The translations under genes were made by a program, and so were the position numbers. This document shows, piece by piece, positions 12,907-24,146 of a DNA stretch of 64,000 bases (position 1 is its first letter; each line of letters opens with the position of its first letter). The notes under the pieces are model-generated. The model was not told the origin of the DNA. It did no database searches and saw only the letters and a program-made list of their open reading frames with translations. This DNA comes from Amphimedon queenslandica (lineage: Eukaryota > Porifera > Demospongiae > Haplosclerida > Niphatidae), in the NCBI RefSeq assembly GCF_000090795.2, contig NW_003546326.1:176635-240634 (forward strand), written 5' to 3'.

Positions 12907-14164
12907 ATGAAAGAACAGACAGACACACACACATGTACACGTTATATATATACAGCAAGCAGGAACAGTACCTGTAAATTATAAAACAAATAATTATTAT
13001 TAAATAATATTTTTCCTATTTTTTAAAATATAATAACAAGAATAATTATTATAATTTAAGCAGACGAAGAGGCAAATTGCTGATTCTGGTCAAAATTGAA
13101 TTTTTTAAAGTTGGTCAAAAACTGCACCAAAGTCCCTGTACTATAGTACAGGATTGTTGGCCAAATGTTGTCAAAAATGGCTAGGTAAAAATTCTGAATT
13201 TTTATAATTTTTTCTGATACATATACTTGTACTTATGCTGTATATCAAGTTTGAGCTGGTTCCAATCAAGTTTGGATTTTTTATGATTTTTTAAAGTTGC
13301 TCAAAAATGGGTCCAAAGTCCCTGTACTATAGTACAGGGTCGTTGCCAAATTTTGTCAAAAATGACTAGGAGAGAATTCTGCATTTTTATAATTTTTTCT
13401 GATACATATACATGTACTTATGTTGTATATCAAGTTTGAGCTGGTTTCGATCAAGTTTGGATTTTTTATGATTTTTAAAAAGTTGCTCAAAAATGGGGCC
13501 AAAGTCCCTGTACTATAGTACAGGGACCAAATGTCGTCAAAAATGGCTAGGTAAAAATTCTGAATTTTTATAATTTTTTCTGATACATATACATGTACTT
13601 ATGCTGTATATCAAGTTTGAGCTGATTCCAATCAAAATTAGATATTTTTATGAATTTTTAAAGTTGCTGCCAAAGACCATGGAAAGGGTATTTTCATCAA
13701 AAATGGCTCCAAGATGATTCTTCATTTTTATAACAACTTTCTCCATTAATTAAGTAAAACAAAAAAGGGCAAGGCAAAACTGAATAGCCAATGACCACTT
13801 AAGATGATGCCATAACAGAAGTCATAAAAGGGAGCAGACCAATGCCTTGTGGGCAGGCATAATGATGTATAATCATACTATGTTTAAGGCTAAGTACAGT
13901 ATGTGCATTGTAGCGCATAAAAGTTTTCATACTAAAGTGTTTTGCGTGACCTAAGTGAGGGTATAGCACAAAGTCAATAGTAGCGAATGTAGTATAAACT
14001 AAAGCCTGAGAAATACACTCATAACAGAAACCAGGCATGTGCAGTCAATGTACATAAGTACATAATTTTAGTATGACATATATACACACACTCACACATT
14101 AAATTTAATATTTACAAGGTCTCTTCATTACTCACATATTAATGGGAAGAGGTGGCTTCATCCA
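12907..14164. other. convergent intergenic region, mostly repeats
   Basis: This lies between the receptor stop and the TAF7 stop. 12907-13080 is AT-rich and probably holds the receptor 3' UTR. 13085-13735 is a palindromic repeat array (separate entry). 13740-14164 shows no coding evidence and probably holds the TAF7 3' UTR. Confidence 0.6.
13085..13735 (+). repeat. 186-bp palindrome-repeat family, array of three units
   Basis: The longest array in the window. Palindromes start at 13134, 13320 and 13506, exactly 186 bp apart; the first has one changed end base. Each unit repeats the same order: palindrome, 'gtcaaaaatg', gaattct-type word, 'tttttataattttttctgat', 'acatatacatgtacttatg', 'caagtttgagctg'. 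It fades out after a terminal degenerate segment near 13735. Confidence 0.93.
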
Positions 14165-14199
14165 TTAAGAGGAAATATTTTGTAACTGTAGTAACAGTA

Positions 14200-14233
<34 letters not shown>

Positions 14234-14742
14234 TGTGATATGAGTTGGTGAATTAGCCATTACTTCTTCTGATTTCTCTTGTCTTTGTCTTTCAAGCTCT
14301 GATAAAAATGTCTCAAATCTTGCCTATAAAATACACACTCCATAATAAAAATTAGCCCCCCCAGGTGCTCTCTCCCCCCTCCTTCTCTTACTCTTAATAC
14401 TGAATTAGCTGTAGTCTCAATCTTCATTTTCTGTTCCTCAATCTGAAGATCAAGATCCACAATTGCTTGATGGAGCTGAACAATCTCAGGATTACTAGGT
14501 GAGCCCTCTATTCAATGAAATGAGACACTATTGTATACACCAAAAAGCAGTGAGCACTCTTACCATCATCTGTAACTTCGACAGCTGAAAAATGGAAAGA
14601 AGATGAAAGAAGGAGGCACACAATTAAAAAAGAGACATATATAACATACTTATTTCTTCTTCCTCTTCATCTTCACTGCTCGAAGTTACTTCTTTGAACA
14701 TTTTCATTAACTCACTTTTAGCAACATCTACAGAAAACAAAG

Positions 14743-14807
<65 letters not shown>

Positions 14808-16472
14808 AGAGAGGAAGATGAAGGAGAAAGTGTATGTGTATACAAGCACCTTCATTGAGACTGGATGATGTCATACTCTCCTCATCAGGGGGAAAGGCAG
14901 GAGTATGGGCACGAGAAGAGGTATTCCCTGATATTACACTAATAATGAGGTAGGGGGAGAGAGAAATAAACAGTAAAAGCATGTACATGTACATATACAC
15001 ATTGTACCTTTGATTGTCATCTTGTCTGTTCTCTTCATTGATAACTTTATAAGCTAGCACAAGACAATGTTAAAAAAATAGACAAGCAGACACAGAAACG
15101 TACAAACATTGACAGCTTGGAGGTCTTCTCTTAGCAGCCTCTTAAGCTCTTTCTCTATCTCTGGAGAATCGATAAACTGGATATGTGTGTGTATGTGTGT
15201 GTATGTGTGTGTATGTGTGAGAGAGAGAGAGAGAATGTGGGTGGGAGAGATAAGATATGGTAACTAATTACACTTATTTGTTTTGAAAAATCTTATCAAA
15301 AATGTCAATCACCAGCTGGTAGACACACCAGAGCCAACAAACAAACCATGAACGTACATGTATCTAATCCCCCTCAAGTTCCCAAATCAATAAATTACAA
15401 TGCACATACTAAATATACTAAAGTAAGGGACCAAATGGGGGAATATTACCTATAGTGAACTCAATCATCATGTTAACAACAAACTCATTCAATCACTCCA
15501 TCATTACTATTACTGAAACAAAAACACATTTACAGTACACAGGAAGACAGATATACATGTACATGATACACATAGATAGACAATCACCACATGTACATCA
15601 TATCATATTAGATGCTTTCCATAATATACATGTATAGTAAACTGTGCAATATATACAATATATAAGAGCTGTTATTTGTTTAGTGGCATGATTCAAAGGA
15701 AACTTACTACACTAATCGGTTGATAGCGCATTGAAACCTGAGACTACATTAACAAGATAGTAAGGTGACTCTGAGTGTAATAATAATAATGGAACATGTC
15801 AGTAGTAATTATAGAGCAGATCATAGTACATGTTCATCGTGTACAGTATGTGTTACATGTTGGATAATAAAGTTCTCATTTCGTTGGAATTTCATACGCT
15901 ATGCGTGTTGTTGTAACTCAAGTATGCTAGTGCCTAATCGAGTAATGGAAGCTGTCAAACGAGTGTGACCAGTCATACATAGTCTGGCTGATGGTTCAAA
16001 CTGATTAGTGTCTAATTGAGTCCTGAGGTTGTATGTCATCACTCAAAGCAACGAATACCTGACAGTGAACATATTTACCCACACACCACTATGGCTGTAA
16101 GACAGTAGCATACAACTCACTACACATCTCACTACATATTGTTAGTGTCACTGTAATGTTACTTTAGTGATTAAATAACATGTTCACATTTGATTATGTT
16201 TTCTATCATGATGATAATAATGAAATCATGAATTAACCTTTTTGGGAGCAGTTTTCCTAAATCTTCTTTTCCTGATATTCTTTAAAGGAGGCGCAACTGA
16301 AGAGAAATACAGGATATAGAAAACAAGTGGTTATATAAATCTTACTCCCGTGATTTGAGGTAAATTTTTTAGCCATTTCCTTTCGTCTTGAGAGTGGCAA
16401 TTCATCTAATCTTTCCTCTGGCATTTCAATATGCTCTTTAGTACATTCGACCATCTATTACAATAACAACAA

Positions 16473-16506
<34 letters not shown>

Positions 16507-16932
16507 TGTATTATTACCACACCTGGCTAATGTCACCGGTTTTATAAATTGTTCGTTTATCTAAAGTTTTGTGAACTTCAATTATCGATGGCAAATCGAG
16601 AAGCTATTGAAAAAGAGAGAGGGACAGAGATATTTGACAACCAATAATTAAATATACACTTTATTACTTTTCCCGAAAGATTGTCTTCGTCAAATTTTAC
16701 TTTGACATATCTCTGCCCACCTAATGAAAAAATTAAATTCAAATAATTTACGACTAAAATTACTGAAAAATTCAATTTGTAGCCTATCTCTGAGAGCATC
16801 TGTCCTTATTGCCTCTCTCACTCTATCAGCATGATCCTATGACATTAGAAAAATTTTCTAACCCCGAAACCTAGTCTTAATTCTCACCTTAGGCAATCTT
16901 AGAAGAAATAAATTCTCTTTACTGTACGCCAT
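14165..16932 (-). CDS. TAF7: TAF7, TFIID subunit 7
   Basis: Thirteen exons on the minus strand: 16888-16932, 16764-16836, 16668-16720, 16523-16603, 16346-16454, 16238-16296, 15104-15176, 15008-15053, 14850-14938, 14650-14727, 14564-14584, 14392-14507 and 14165-14323. They join in frame to 333 residues (human TAF7 is 349). TAF7 is a TFIID subunit in the nucleus that binds TAF1 and restrains its acetyltransferase activity. Family landmarks: an N-terminal LLRLP motif, LLDLPSIIEVHKTLDKRTIY with the following KTGDISQ, then PLKNIRKRRFRKTAPKK, FIDSPEIEKELKRLL, an acidic SSSEDEEEEE block and a C-terminal coiled coil ending in ARFETFLSELERQ. The extreme C-terminus is read from a GA microsatellite and becomes a Leu/Ser run. 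The donor of exon 7 (gtacgt) was chosen over an earlier GT because it restores the family frame. Confidence 0.92.
14750..14804. repeat. GA/CT microsatellite in TAF7 intron
   Basis: About 55 bp of almost pure GA dinucleotides. On the coding strand of TAF7 it is a CT tract just upstream of an acceptor, so it may serve as the polypyrimidine tract. A second GA tract at about 14201-14233 lies inside the last coding exon. Confidence 0.9.
15177..16237 (-). other. large TAF7 intron, no further gene seen
   Basis: An intron of 1061 bp, the only long one in this gene. It holds a short (GTGTGTAT)-type repeat near 15184-15235 and otherwise unremarkable AT-rich sequence. No exon on either strand could be supported. 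Confidence 0.6.
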
Positions 16933-17317
16933 TTTAAAGTTAATAACTGTAATGATGTTATTGATGTATCTGTTAATTAAAATAGGTGTGACTAACCCAC
17001 GTGTTAATTGGCTTCAAATCCAGCTTGCTCAACTGGCTGGACCGGATTGTATTGCGCAAAACTTATAAAAGACACCCAGCAAGACGCCATTTTTGCTTGC
17101 TGGGTTGTGTGCGTAGTTTCCCCTTGTGTCGATATCTGCTGTGTTTTTGGAGTAGACGGGACGCTATGAAAACAGCCAGCCTGTGATATAACATTTACTA
17201 CCTCACCCCCATCTCGTCCTTCCTATCCGCCATATTTCCAAAGAGAAAGAAAGAAAGAAAGACACAGCTGTCAACTGGAATCTCTATTCGTTGAAATATC
17301 TACAACTACAAGCAGAA
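16933..17317. promoter_or_regulatory. divergent promoter region TAF7 / adaptor-like gene
   Basis: 385 bp between opposite start codons. A TATA-like box TATAAAAG lies at 17064-17071 on the plus strand. Close behind is a perfect 10-bp inverted repeat, ACCCAGCAAG (17074-17083) and CTTGCTGGGT (17096-17105), which would sit at or just after the expected start site. A GAAA repeat at 17240-17260 lies in the likely leader. Promoter function is inferred from position and motif. Confidence 0.5.
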
Positions 17318-19393
17318 ATGGGCAACCAGAGTGAGTTTCTACATTTTCTATCAGTACGTTACACTGCCCCGTCAAGGCTGAGTAGTCTCGCCTGGCCTCT
17401 GTCCAGTAAAGCGCGTTTTGTGCCCAACTGACATCAGCCTCCTTTGGAATAATTATGCAGCTTTTCATGGGGACAATGGGATCATATATGTATATAAAAT
17501 AACTGCCACTTTCAATGGTGTTGATTTGTTGTTAATTAGTTTTGCATGTGAAAGTGTTAATAAGTCCTGCGTTACATGTACATGTATATATGTACTTGAA
17601 AGTGCGGGACTTTATTGTCATGTAAAAAAACTTACTGGCTGAAGACATAGTAATTTTTTAATTAAGTTATGGGATGATTTTTTGGTTTCCTAAACAACAC
17701 CACCTGCTTGTTAGTCAATTTTCATGTTAACATAAAAAATAAATTGTACACTGTTTTTTGATTTGACTTGTTTCATTTTTAATATTTCAATGCTCGCTCT
17801 CTCTCCTATTAGACTTGGGTATTGCTTTAGGAGCTGCAGCTCTTGTCATAGCTTTATTCCTTGCTATCCTCTTCATCTTTGTCATCATTATGCTCGTCAT
17901 ACACTTTAACAAGAAATGTAAGTGAGAGAGAGAGAGGGAGGGAGAGGGGGGGAGGGAGGGAGGGAGGGAGAGATGAATTCCAAGTGATATCACGCTACTA
18001 TACATTTATTATATCATTGGAGTTAACAGTTTGTCTGCTAACTAAGTGTCCCTGTTTATCGCTGCATTATAAAATTCCCCTCTTTTAGTTTTTGCTTTCT
18101 CTGCAATAGTGTAGCTTAGTCAGTTGTAATAATATTGACTTGCACAAGCAGAGACAAGTACACAGACAAGACTTCCTTATCATGCCTTAAGCATATCCAT
18201 CACTGGTGTATTGCATGCCACTATATCAAATTTCATCCCTCCCCCTTCTTTTGTCTCTTTCCTCTTTATTTTATTCATTTAACTATCTCTTCTTTATCTG
18301 TTCCTTCCTTATCTCTCTTCACTCTTAACATGTAGTAAGAAAAATGCGTGAGTATCTTCGTAAAGAGAGAAAGTTAAGAGAAAGGGAAGAAGGACTGGTG
18401 GAGTTAAAGTAAGTCATGATTAGCTTTTTGAGTAGGTACACACTCTAATTCAATTAAGCTTGCAATGTGATTAGTATAATAGTAATACTGACAACGTGAC
18501 GGTTTTTACTAGAACAGGATTGACGTGTATCATGTGATGGAAAAGAATTTTAATTAACAATGCACATGTAACATGTAGAGCTTTTAGTTCTTTTGAATGC
18601 ATCCTTTGTCTAAGTATCTCTTCTCCTGTTAATAATGCATTTCCTACATGTATCATTTTTAATTTGGGAGGGATTATATTAGCTCCACCTGGAACTCCTT
18701 TGTGGGGGGAGTTCCTTTGTGGAACTCCTGCTTGGGGGGGGGGTCATTTGTCTGGTTGCCTCCTTTTTTGGGTTTTAACAATACACATGCATACATGCAT
18801 TAAGCCACATGTATACATGTACATGTAAAGACAACCCTTATACAACTTTCTCATGGTGTATGTCCCCTGAATGTTTTTCTCCTTCATATAAAAACAATGC
18901 TTTGCTCTAGTCAAAGCCTGCCCACACTTTCATAGTAGTACCTGTCTGACAGGTTATCCCAACCTGTTATGCTAGCCCAGTCTTGGATAAACAAGCTTAG
19001 CTAGTAATGTGATCTTATCTATTATGAATCCCAGGACAGCTGATACTGCCCTGACTGGTTTCCCATACCTGTTTGTTCAGTTCTACAATCGCTAGCATAG
19101 GCAGCTAGTGTCGGTGGACAATATTATAATTGTTCGAGTATACCGTATGAAAATTCACACGTTGACCTTATACAGCTGCTCTTTGAAAGAACAGTGTGTG
19201 TGTGTGTATCTGACTGTTTGTTCACTATTGTGTGAGTCTGATTTGGTTACTGTTATCAGCCTAGCTACGTCGCTGGCTTACTTAATCTGGACAATGTTTC
19301 CCTTTCTCTCATTTGTTTAGTATCATTGTTATGTCTAAAGAGTGTGTAGATCCACGAATGATAAGTACAAATTAAAGAGAGAGAGAGAGAGAG

Positions 19394-19460
<67 letters not shown>

Positions 19461-20873
19461 TTGCATGGAATGGGGGAGGAAGTGAGTGAGTGATGGGCAG
19501 TGTGTCTGGATGTATGCCAGTTTAGACTAATTATCCTATTCCTCAATTACTTTGAACTCTCTACGCTCTTTGTCTCTGTGTGTGTGCACATTGTGCTAGT
19601 AACTGTATGCATTTGTACTTTGAAATTTGAATTCATGGTACATGTATTTGTGTGTGGGTGTACATGTGTATGTACATGCATGTAACTGTGGGTGTGCATA
19701 TACATGTACATGTACTTGTGTTATTATGCCTATGGGTATGTTTTCACTTTCTCTCTCTTTCTCTTTAGTCCATGTTCTCCTCATCATTTCAACAATTCAT
19801 TTGAAGCTCCATCTCCTTCAAAACCAGTCACAGTAGTAGTACATGCAACTAATCAGACCTTTGCTGAAACACCACTTGGTAATCAGAGCCTTCCAACCAG
19901 CCCCGCCCAAGCCATGGCTCCTGTACCTGCCTCAAAGGCGTGGTCTGATAACGGACAGTATACTGACCTCACAGGTCCTCTGCCTGGTTTCCTTAGAAAT
20001 GAGGAGATGCTCCTCCCACCCGAAGCAACACCAGAACTAGTAGCAGCCGCTCAAGTTATTAATGAAGAGAAAGAGGAGGAGGAGGAGTCAAAGGAAGTAA
20101 AGAAGACTCCAGTCAAAAAGGGTTCTGATGACTACGTGAATCCTCTCGATGCAAAAACTGAAGCTGCTGCCATGAGACAGAAGGAAAAAATAAAGCAGAA
20201 AGTATCTCAAGGCTTGCAGCAGAAGAGAACCTCCGATCCACAGCATTCCTTAAGCATTACTGACGACGGGAACTATACGATTGTTTCTGATGCTCTCCCC
20301 AAGGGAGACTTTGAGAGGATCGAAGTAGGAAACTCTTCATCTCGCTCTCGTGCCTACTCTGATATTGATGACCCAAAGAGGAAGAGTTCCCATGTGTCTG
20401 GTGCCGATAGTGGAAAGGGTTCAAACACAGACTCTGTTGAGTCCGAGAGCCCAACGCCACAGATAAGGTTTCACTCGACAAGAGAGAAGCCGAAACACTT
20501 GAGTCCACAGAGACCTGCCAATGAAGTTAAATCTAATCCAATACCAAGAAGGAGGAGCATGGCCCAGCATAAGGAAGAGGTCTCCTTTGATCCTAACACT
20601 GGTTTCAAGCTATCGGCCAAACGTACCAACTCCGATGGATCTCCTGCTATGAAGCAGAAGAGGAGTGAAGGACAAAGAAGCCCTGTTAGTGATCCTGGTC
20701 ATGAGTTCCCGGCTGGAAGCAGTGTTACTGATGAAAGATTCGTTGAAGGAGGGGGCGTTCATGCTTATGCAACTGTTGATTTAAAGGCAAAGTGTCGGCC
20801 AGAGGATGATATTCTACGTCGAGAAGGAGTGGGTGCTCCTGAACACTACAATGCGCCTGTTCCATGTAACTAA
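17318..20873 (+). CDS. single-pass membrane protein with tyrosine-motif tail, transmembrane-adaptor-like
   Basis: Exons 17318-17330, 17813-17917, 18336-18408 and 19769-20873 join to 431 residues. Only about six residues (MGNQNL) precede a hydrophobic helix (residues about 7-36). A strongly basic segment follows (NKKLRKMREYLRKERKLRER), then a long Ser/Lys/Glu-rich tail without recognisable folded domain. Tyrosine motifs in the tail: YTDL, YVNP, YTIV, YSDI, YATV and YNAP. YVNP fits the YxN pattern bound by Grb2-type SH2 domains. The layout (tiny ectodomain, one helix, multi-tyrosine tail) recalls vertebrate LAT/PAG/LAX-type transmembrane adaptors, but I see no sequence homology and offer this as an analogy. 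The start was chosen because all phases match and the helix follows at once. Intron 18409-19768 is long and repeat-bearing. Confidence 0.75.
18409..19768 (+). other. long intron with GA/GT microsatellite
   Basis: An intron of 1360 bp. It holds a G-run with a short hairpin (GGAACTCC / GGAGTTCC near 18690-18716), a compound (GA)n(GT)n microsatellite at about 19375-19459, and scattered ACATGT-type repeats at 19636-19720. No exon was supported inside it. Confidence 0.6.
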
Positions 20874-21735
20874 GGTGTATACACTCTGTCCTACTGTTGT
20901 AAGTTTGGCAGACTTAACTCACTCTCTCTCTCACACCCATGCACATTGTTGACTTTAGTTTTATTTTAGTTAACACTTTATTTTGTCTCTGGATTTTATC
21001 AGGGTTATTTCTCTCTCATCTATTATGTTTATGCAGTTTGTATGTGCATGACATTAATCAAAGTATCATATCCCCTTTCCTTCCCACCTCTCTCTCTCTC
21101 TCTCTCTTTTCCTCCATCGCATTCTTGTATCATTATTATTATTATTATTGTTATGTAACATTCAGTTGTATTGTTCATCATCATTATTATTGTGTGATTA
21201 AGTATGATTATCGTCCTTGTCATTATCGATTATTATTATTTCATTCCGAATTTATATGGCATTTTATTTTATCAACACTGGTTTGTGTGTATAGTTATTG
21301 TTATTATTATTATCATCATTATTTTGATCAAGAACATCACCATGGAGAAGATTATGAGAGGCAGTAGCTCTGTTTCTTAGGAGTTATCTGAACATACACA
21401 TATATTTATTGTTCTTTTCCTCTCTCTCTCTTTCTCCTCCCCCATCTCTCTTCATTGTGTACATTTTAATCAACTTCTCTTTTATTTTTGTAAAAGAGAT
21501 TGTCATTATATTATCTATTAATTATTGAATGGGTGGGGCAAGATGCAGCAGCTAGCTAGCATCGTGTAGCAAAATGAAGAAGCCATTTTGATTAACACTA
21601 TACACTCAGAATTGCTTTAAAATTTTAGTAGTTAGCAAAATTTTACACAAAATAGCGATTAACACATGTACATATACATATACACACACACAGACATTCT
21701 ATAGTTTATGCTACTTCTTAATAATTATAATAATA
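20874..21735. other. convergent intergenic region, no gene seen
   Basis: AT-rich with TTA and CT simple repeats, between the adaptor-like stop and the COMMD8 stop. Probably the two 3' UTRs. An open frame at 20939-21367 reads as Tyr/Leu/Ser low complexity from the repeats and is not accepted as a gene. Confidence 0.6.
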
Positions 21736-22594
21736 CTAGGTACGTAATTGAAGAACAACTTTGTTAGCTGCTTCTAGTGACGTAACGAGTTTATCCAGTT
21801 CGTCTTTTGATAGCTCCAGGCTCTCTACTCTCTCCTTCCCTCCCTCGTGTAGTCTGAGATCCAACGAGAGGAGTGGCTCTTGAATGGAACCAAGTTTATC
21901 ACTGGAAAGTACCAACTATGAAAATATAAATAATAATTAACGAGTAACTCATGTGCTGTATAGCTGGAGATTTTGTGGGCACTAAATTGTAAAAACAAAA
22001 TTTAAATAGCAATTCTTTTTTATTTTGTTAATTCATGGAATTTTAAGCCCAGGATAATTTTTTAAGTAGTGTAATTGGCTCCACCTACTTTCGTTCTAAT
22101 GTCATAGTCACCTAGCGACGAATGAGAAAAAGAGGCGGAGTCTCGTATGAATTGGGCACGTATCTCGTCCCGTCTGACCCACAAGCTCTCGGCTATGACC
22201 CCGCCCACATCTTGAGGAGCTCCGAGTTTAACTAGCGAATCTAAAAACTACAATAGAGTGAATGGGCGTGACCAGTCGTATATCTATGAAATTAGTAATT
22301 TAGTATTATTATTATTATTACGTCTTTTTTATCGGTTCCTTGTCTTGCTGTTTGTCTTATGGTGCTTATCAAGGATTGCTTTAGTTTGCTGTATTCTGAG
22401 AGTGAGAGAGAGTTGCTGTACTCTTCATAATGGAGTCCGTCCTTTTCACAAAGACCGTTAATGGCAGCATGGACGAACTAATGGGAAGATCAAGGAGAAA
22501 GACATTCTAATGCAGCCTCTTCTAAAATTCGAGGCCTCACCTTTCTGGAGTCATTTGGTTCTAGTTTTTGCAACAGTTCCAAGTCGGTAGCCAT
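21736..22594 (-). CDS. COMMD8: COMM domain-containing protein 8
   Basis: Four exons on the minus strand (22541-22594, 22322-22477, 22089-22247, 21736-21915) join in phase 0 to 182 residues; human COMMD8 has 183. COMMD8 is part of the COMMD ring of the Commander complex, which recycles membrane cargo from endosomes with retriever and CCDC22/CCDC93. The last exon is a COMM domain with the diagnostic ending SLEAANKVVLQL and the upstream SSDKLGSIQEPLLSLDLRL, both very close to human COMMD8. The N-terminal exons are more diverged, as is usual. The gene is divergent from DYNC2H1 with 137 bp between start codons. Confidence 0.93.
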
Positions 22595-22731
22595 TGTTTA
22601 GGGGCGGGTCTGTTGTATGGGCGTGGTCAGAGTAAACAGACACGCCCCATTTCATTTGTAGTTGCTATGACCACTACAACTGATAAATAGAAGGATTCTT
22701 TCTTTCTTTTTTGTAGGATAGCATTTTAAAG
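22595..22731. promoter_or_regulatory. very short divergent promoter COMMD8 / DYNC2H1
   Basis: Only 137 bp separate the two start codons. No TATA box is evident. A CT-rich run sits just before a possible AG acceptor close to the DYNC2H1 ATG (about 22699-22717), so a non-coding first exon further upstream in COMMD8 cannot be excluded. Function inferred from position. Confidence 0.5.
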
Positions 22732-24114
22732 ATGTCTGGTGACGCCAGGAAGGACTACTTACTCGCCACTATAGGCAACCATTTTGGTTACTCGATATCG
22801 GACGGGGCGGTAGCTCATATTCCATCGTCCCAAGAAATGAACTCTTTTCTGGACGACGGGAACTGCTCCCTGCTCGCTACTAGGCAGGAGCTCACCGGAG
22901 GGGTCGAACTGATACAGGTAAAAGAAATAAAATAATGTCTATAAATTAATTTTATATTGAAATTTGAATTAAATTATTTGTGGGTGTGGTAATTACCTTG
23001 TACAGACCACACCTTTTTGTTGTTTGTTGTTGTTTATTGTTTGTGAATAGGTTTATGATCACATTCAGTCGGATGCTAGCTCGGACGATTGGCTCGTTCT
23101 CTTTAAGCTCCTCCCGACAGTCATCACTCCTGACAACCTCCACTCAAATATTATCATCTCTTCTCTTCTCTCCTCTCCACTGGACACTCTCTATCACTCG
23201 ATTCAAAAAGTATTTGCTCCAATATTAGTCAAGGACTCCAACTCCTCCTCCTCCTCCTCGGCAGCGAATGTAGATCCTAAAATACGAGACCTTGTCACAC
23301 AGCTTGAGGCTGGTTTAGGTTCCGTCCTTCGTCGTCAGAATAAAGGGACCAACGCTAAAGTAGGAGGAACCAAAAACGAGGGAAACTCGGAGGAGGTGAC
23401 TCTGGGTATCATAACTCCACTCGATGAGTATCAATTTTGGGCGGAGACTGCAAACGCTAGCAATAAGCTAGCGGCTAAAGAGAGGGCCCAGTTCTTTCAA
23501 GAGCAGCTCCAGTCACTCGTGACGGAGTACGACCAGATTGACTCTCACTCCTTCCCTGACGATATACTAGAGCTGATAGAGGAGACAAGGGAAGTATTGA
23601 GCAACGTTTGGCAACAAGACCAGTTTGACCCTCCTTATCCAGAGACTAGGATGAGTCATCTAATGGAAGTCATCAGTTGCTGCTTATCACATTGCGTTCA
23701 GCGTAGACTCGGTAGTCTTGATTTCTGGGCCGGAGGGTTTAAGGAAGTGAGCGTGAAGCTTCAAGAAGGACTGGGGGTTTGTAAGAGGTGGGTAGAGTCG
23801 GCGGAAGCACTGACCATGCAAGAGTGGAAACAGTATCACTCAACTCATCCTTGGACTGGGAATGTGTTTATGTCTGATACTATCAACCAAATGATTAAGA
23901 GAATTGAAGAAGTAAGAAGGGAGAGAAGGGGGGGAGAAAGAGAAAGAGAGAGACAGACAGAGAGGGAGAAAGAGAGAGGAGAGAGGGGGAGTACATGTAT
24001 ACGAGAGAAGAGAAGGAGAAATGTGTGTATATGTACACATACAAATGTAGTTGTAAATATAAGAGTAATTGTAACAGTATGTTACAACTTTAAAGTGTGT
24101 AAATGTTTGTTAGT

Positions 24115-24146
<32 letters not shown>

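Noticed and set aside
13799-14038. 79-codon minus-strand frame downstream of TAF7
   Set aside because: No splice link, no family resemblance, and it lies in the expected 3' UTR region.
20939-21367. 142-codon plus-strand frame after the adaptor-like gene
   Set aside because: Tyr/Leu/Ser low complexity translated from TTA and CT repeats, with no signal for a real gene; most likely 3' UTR.
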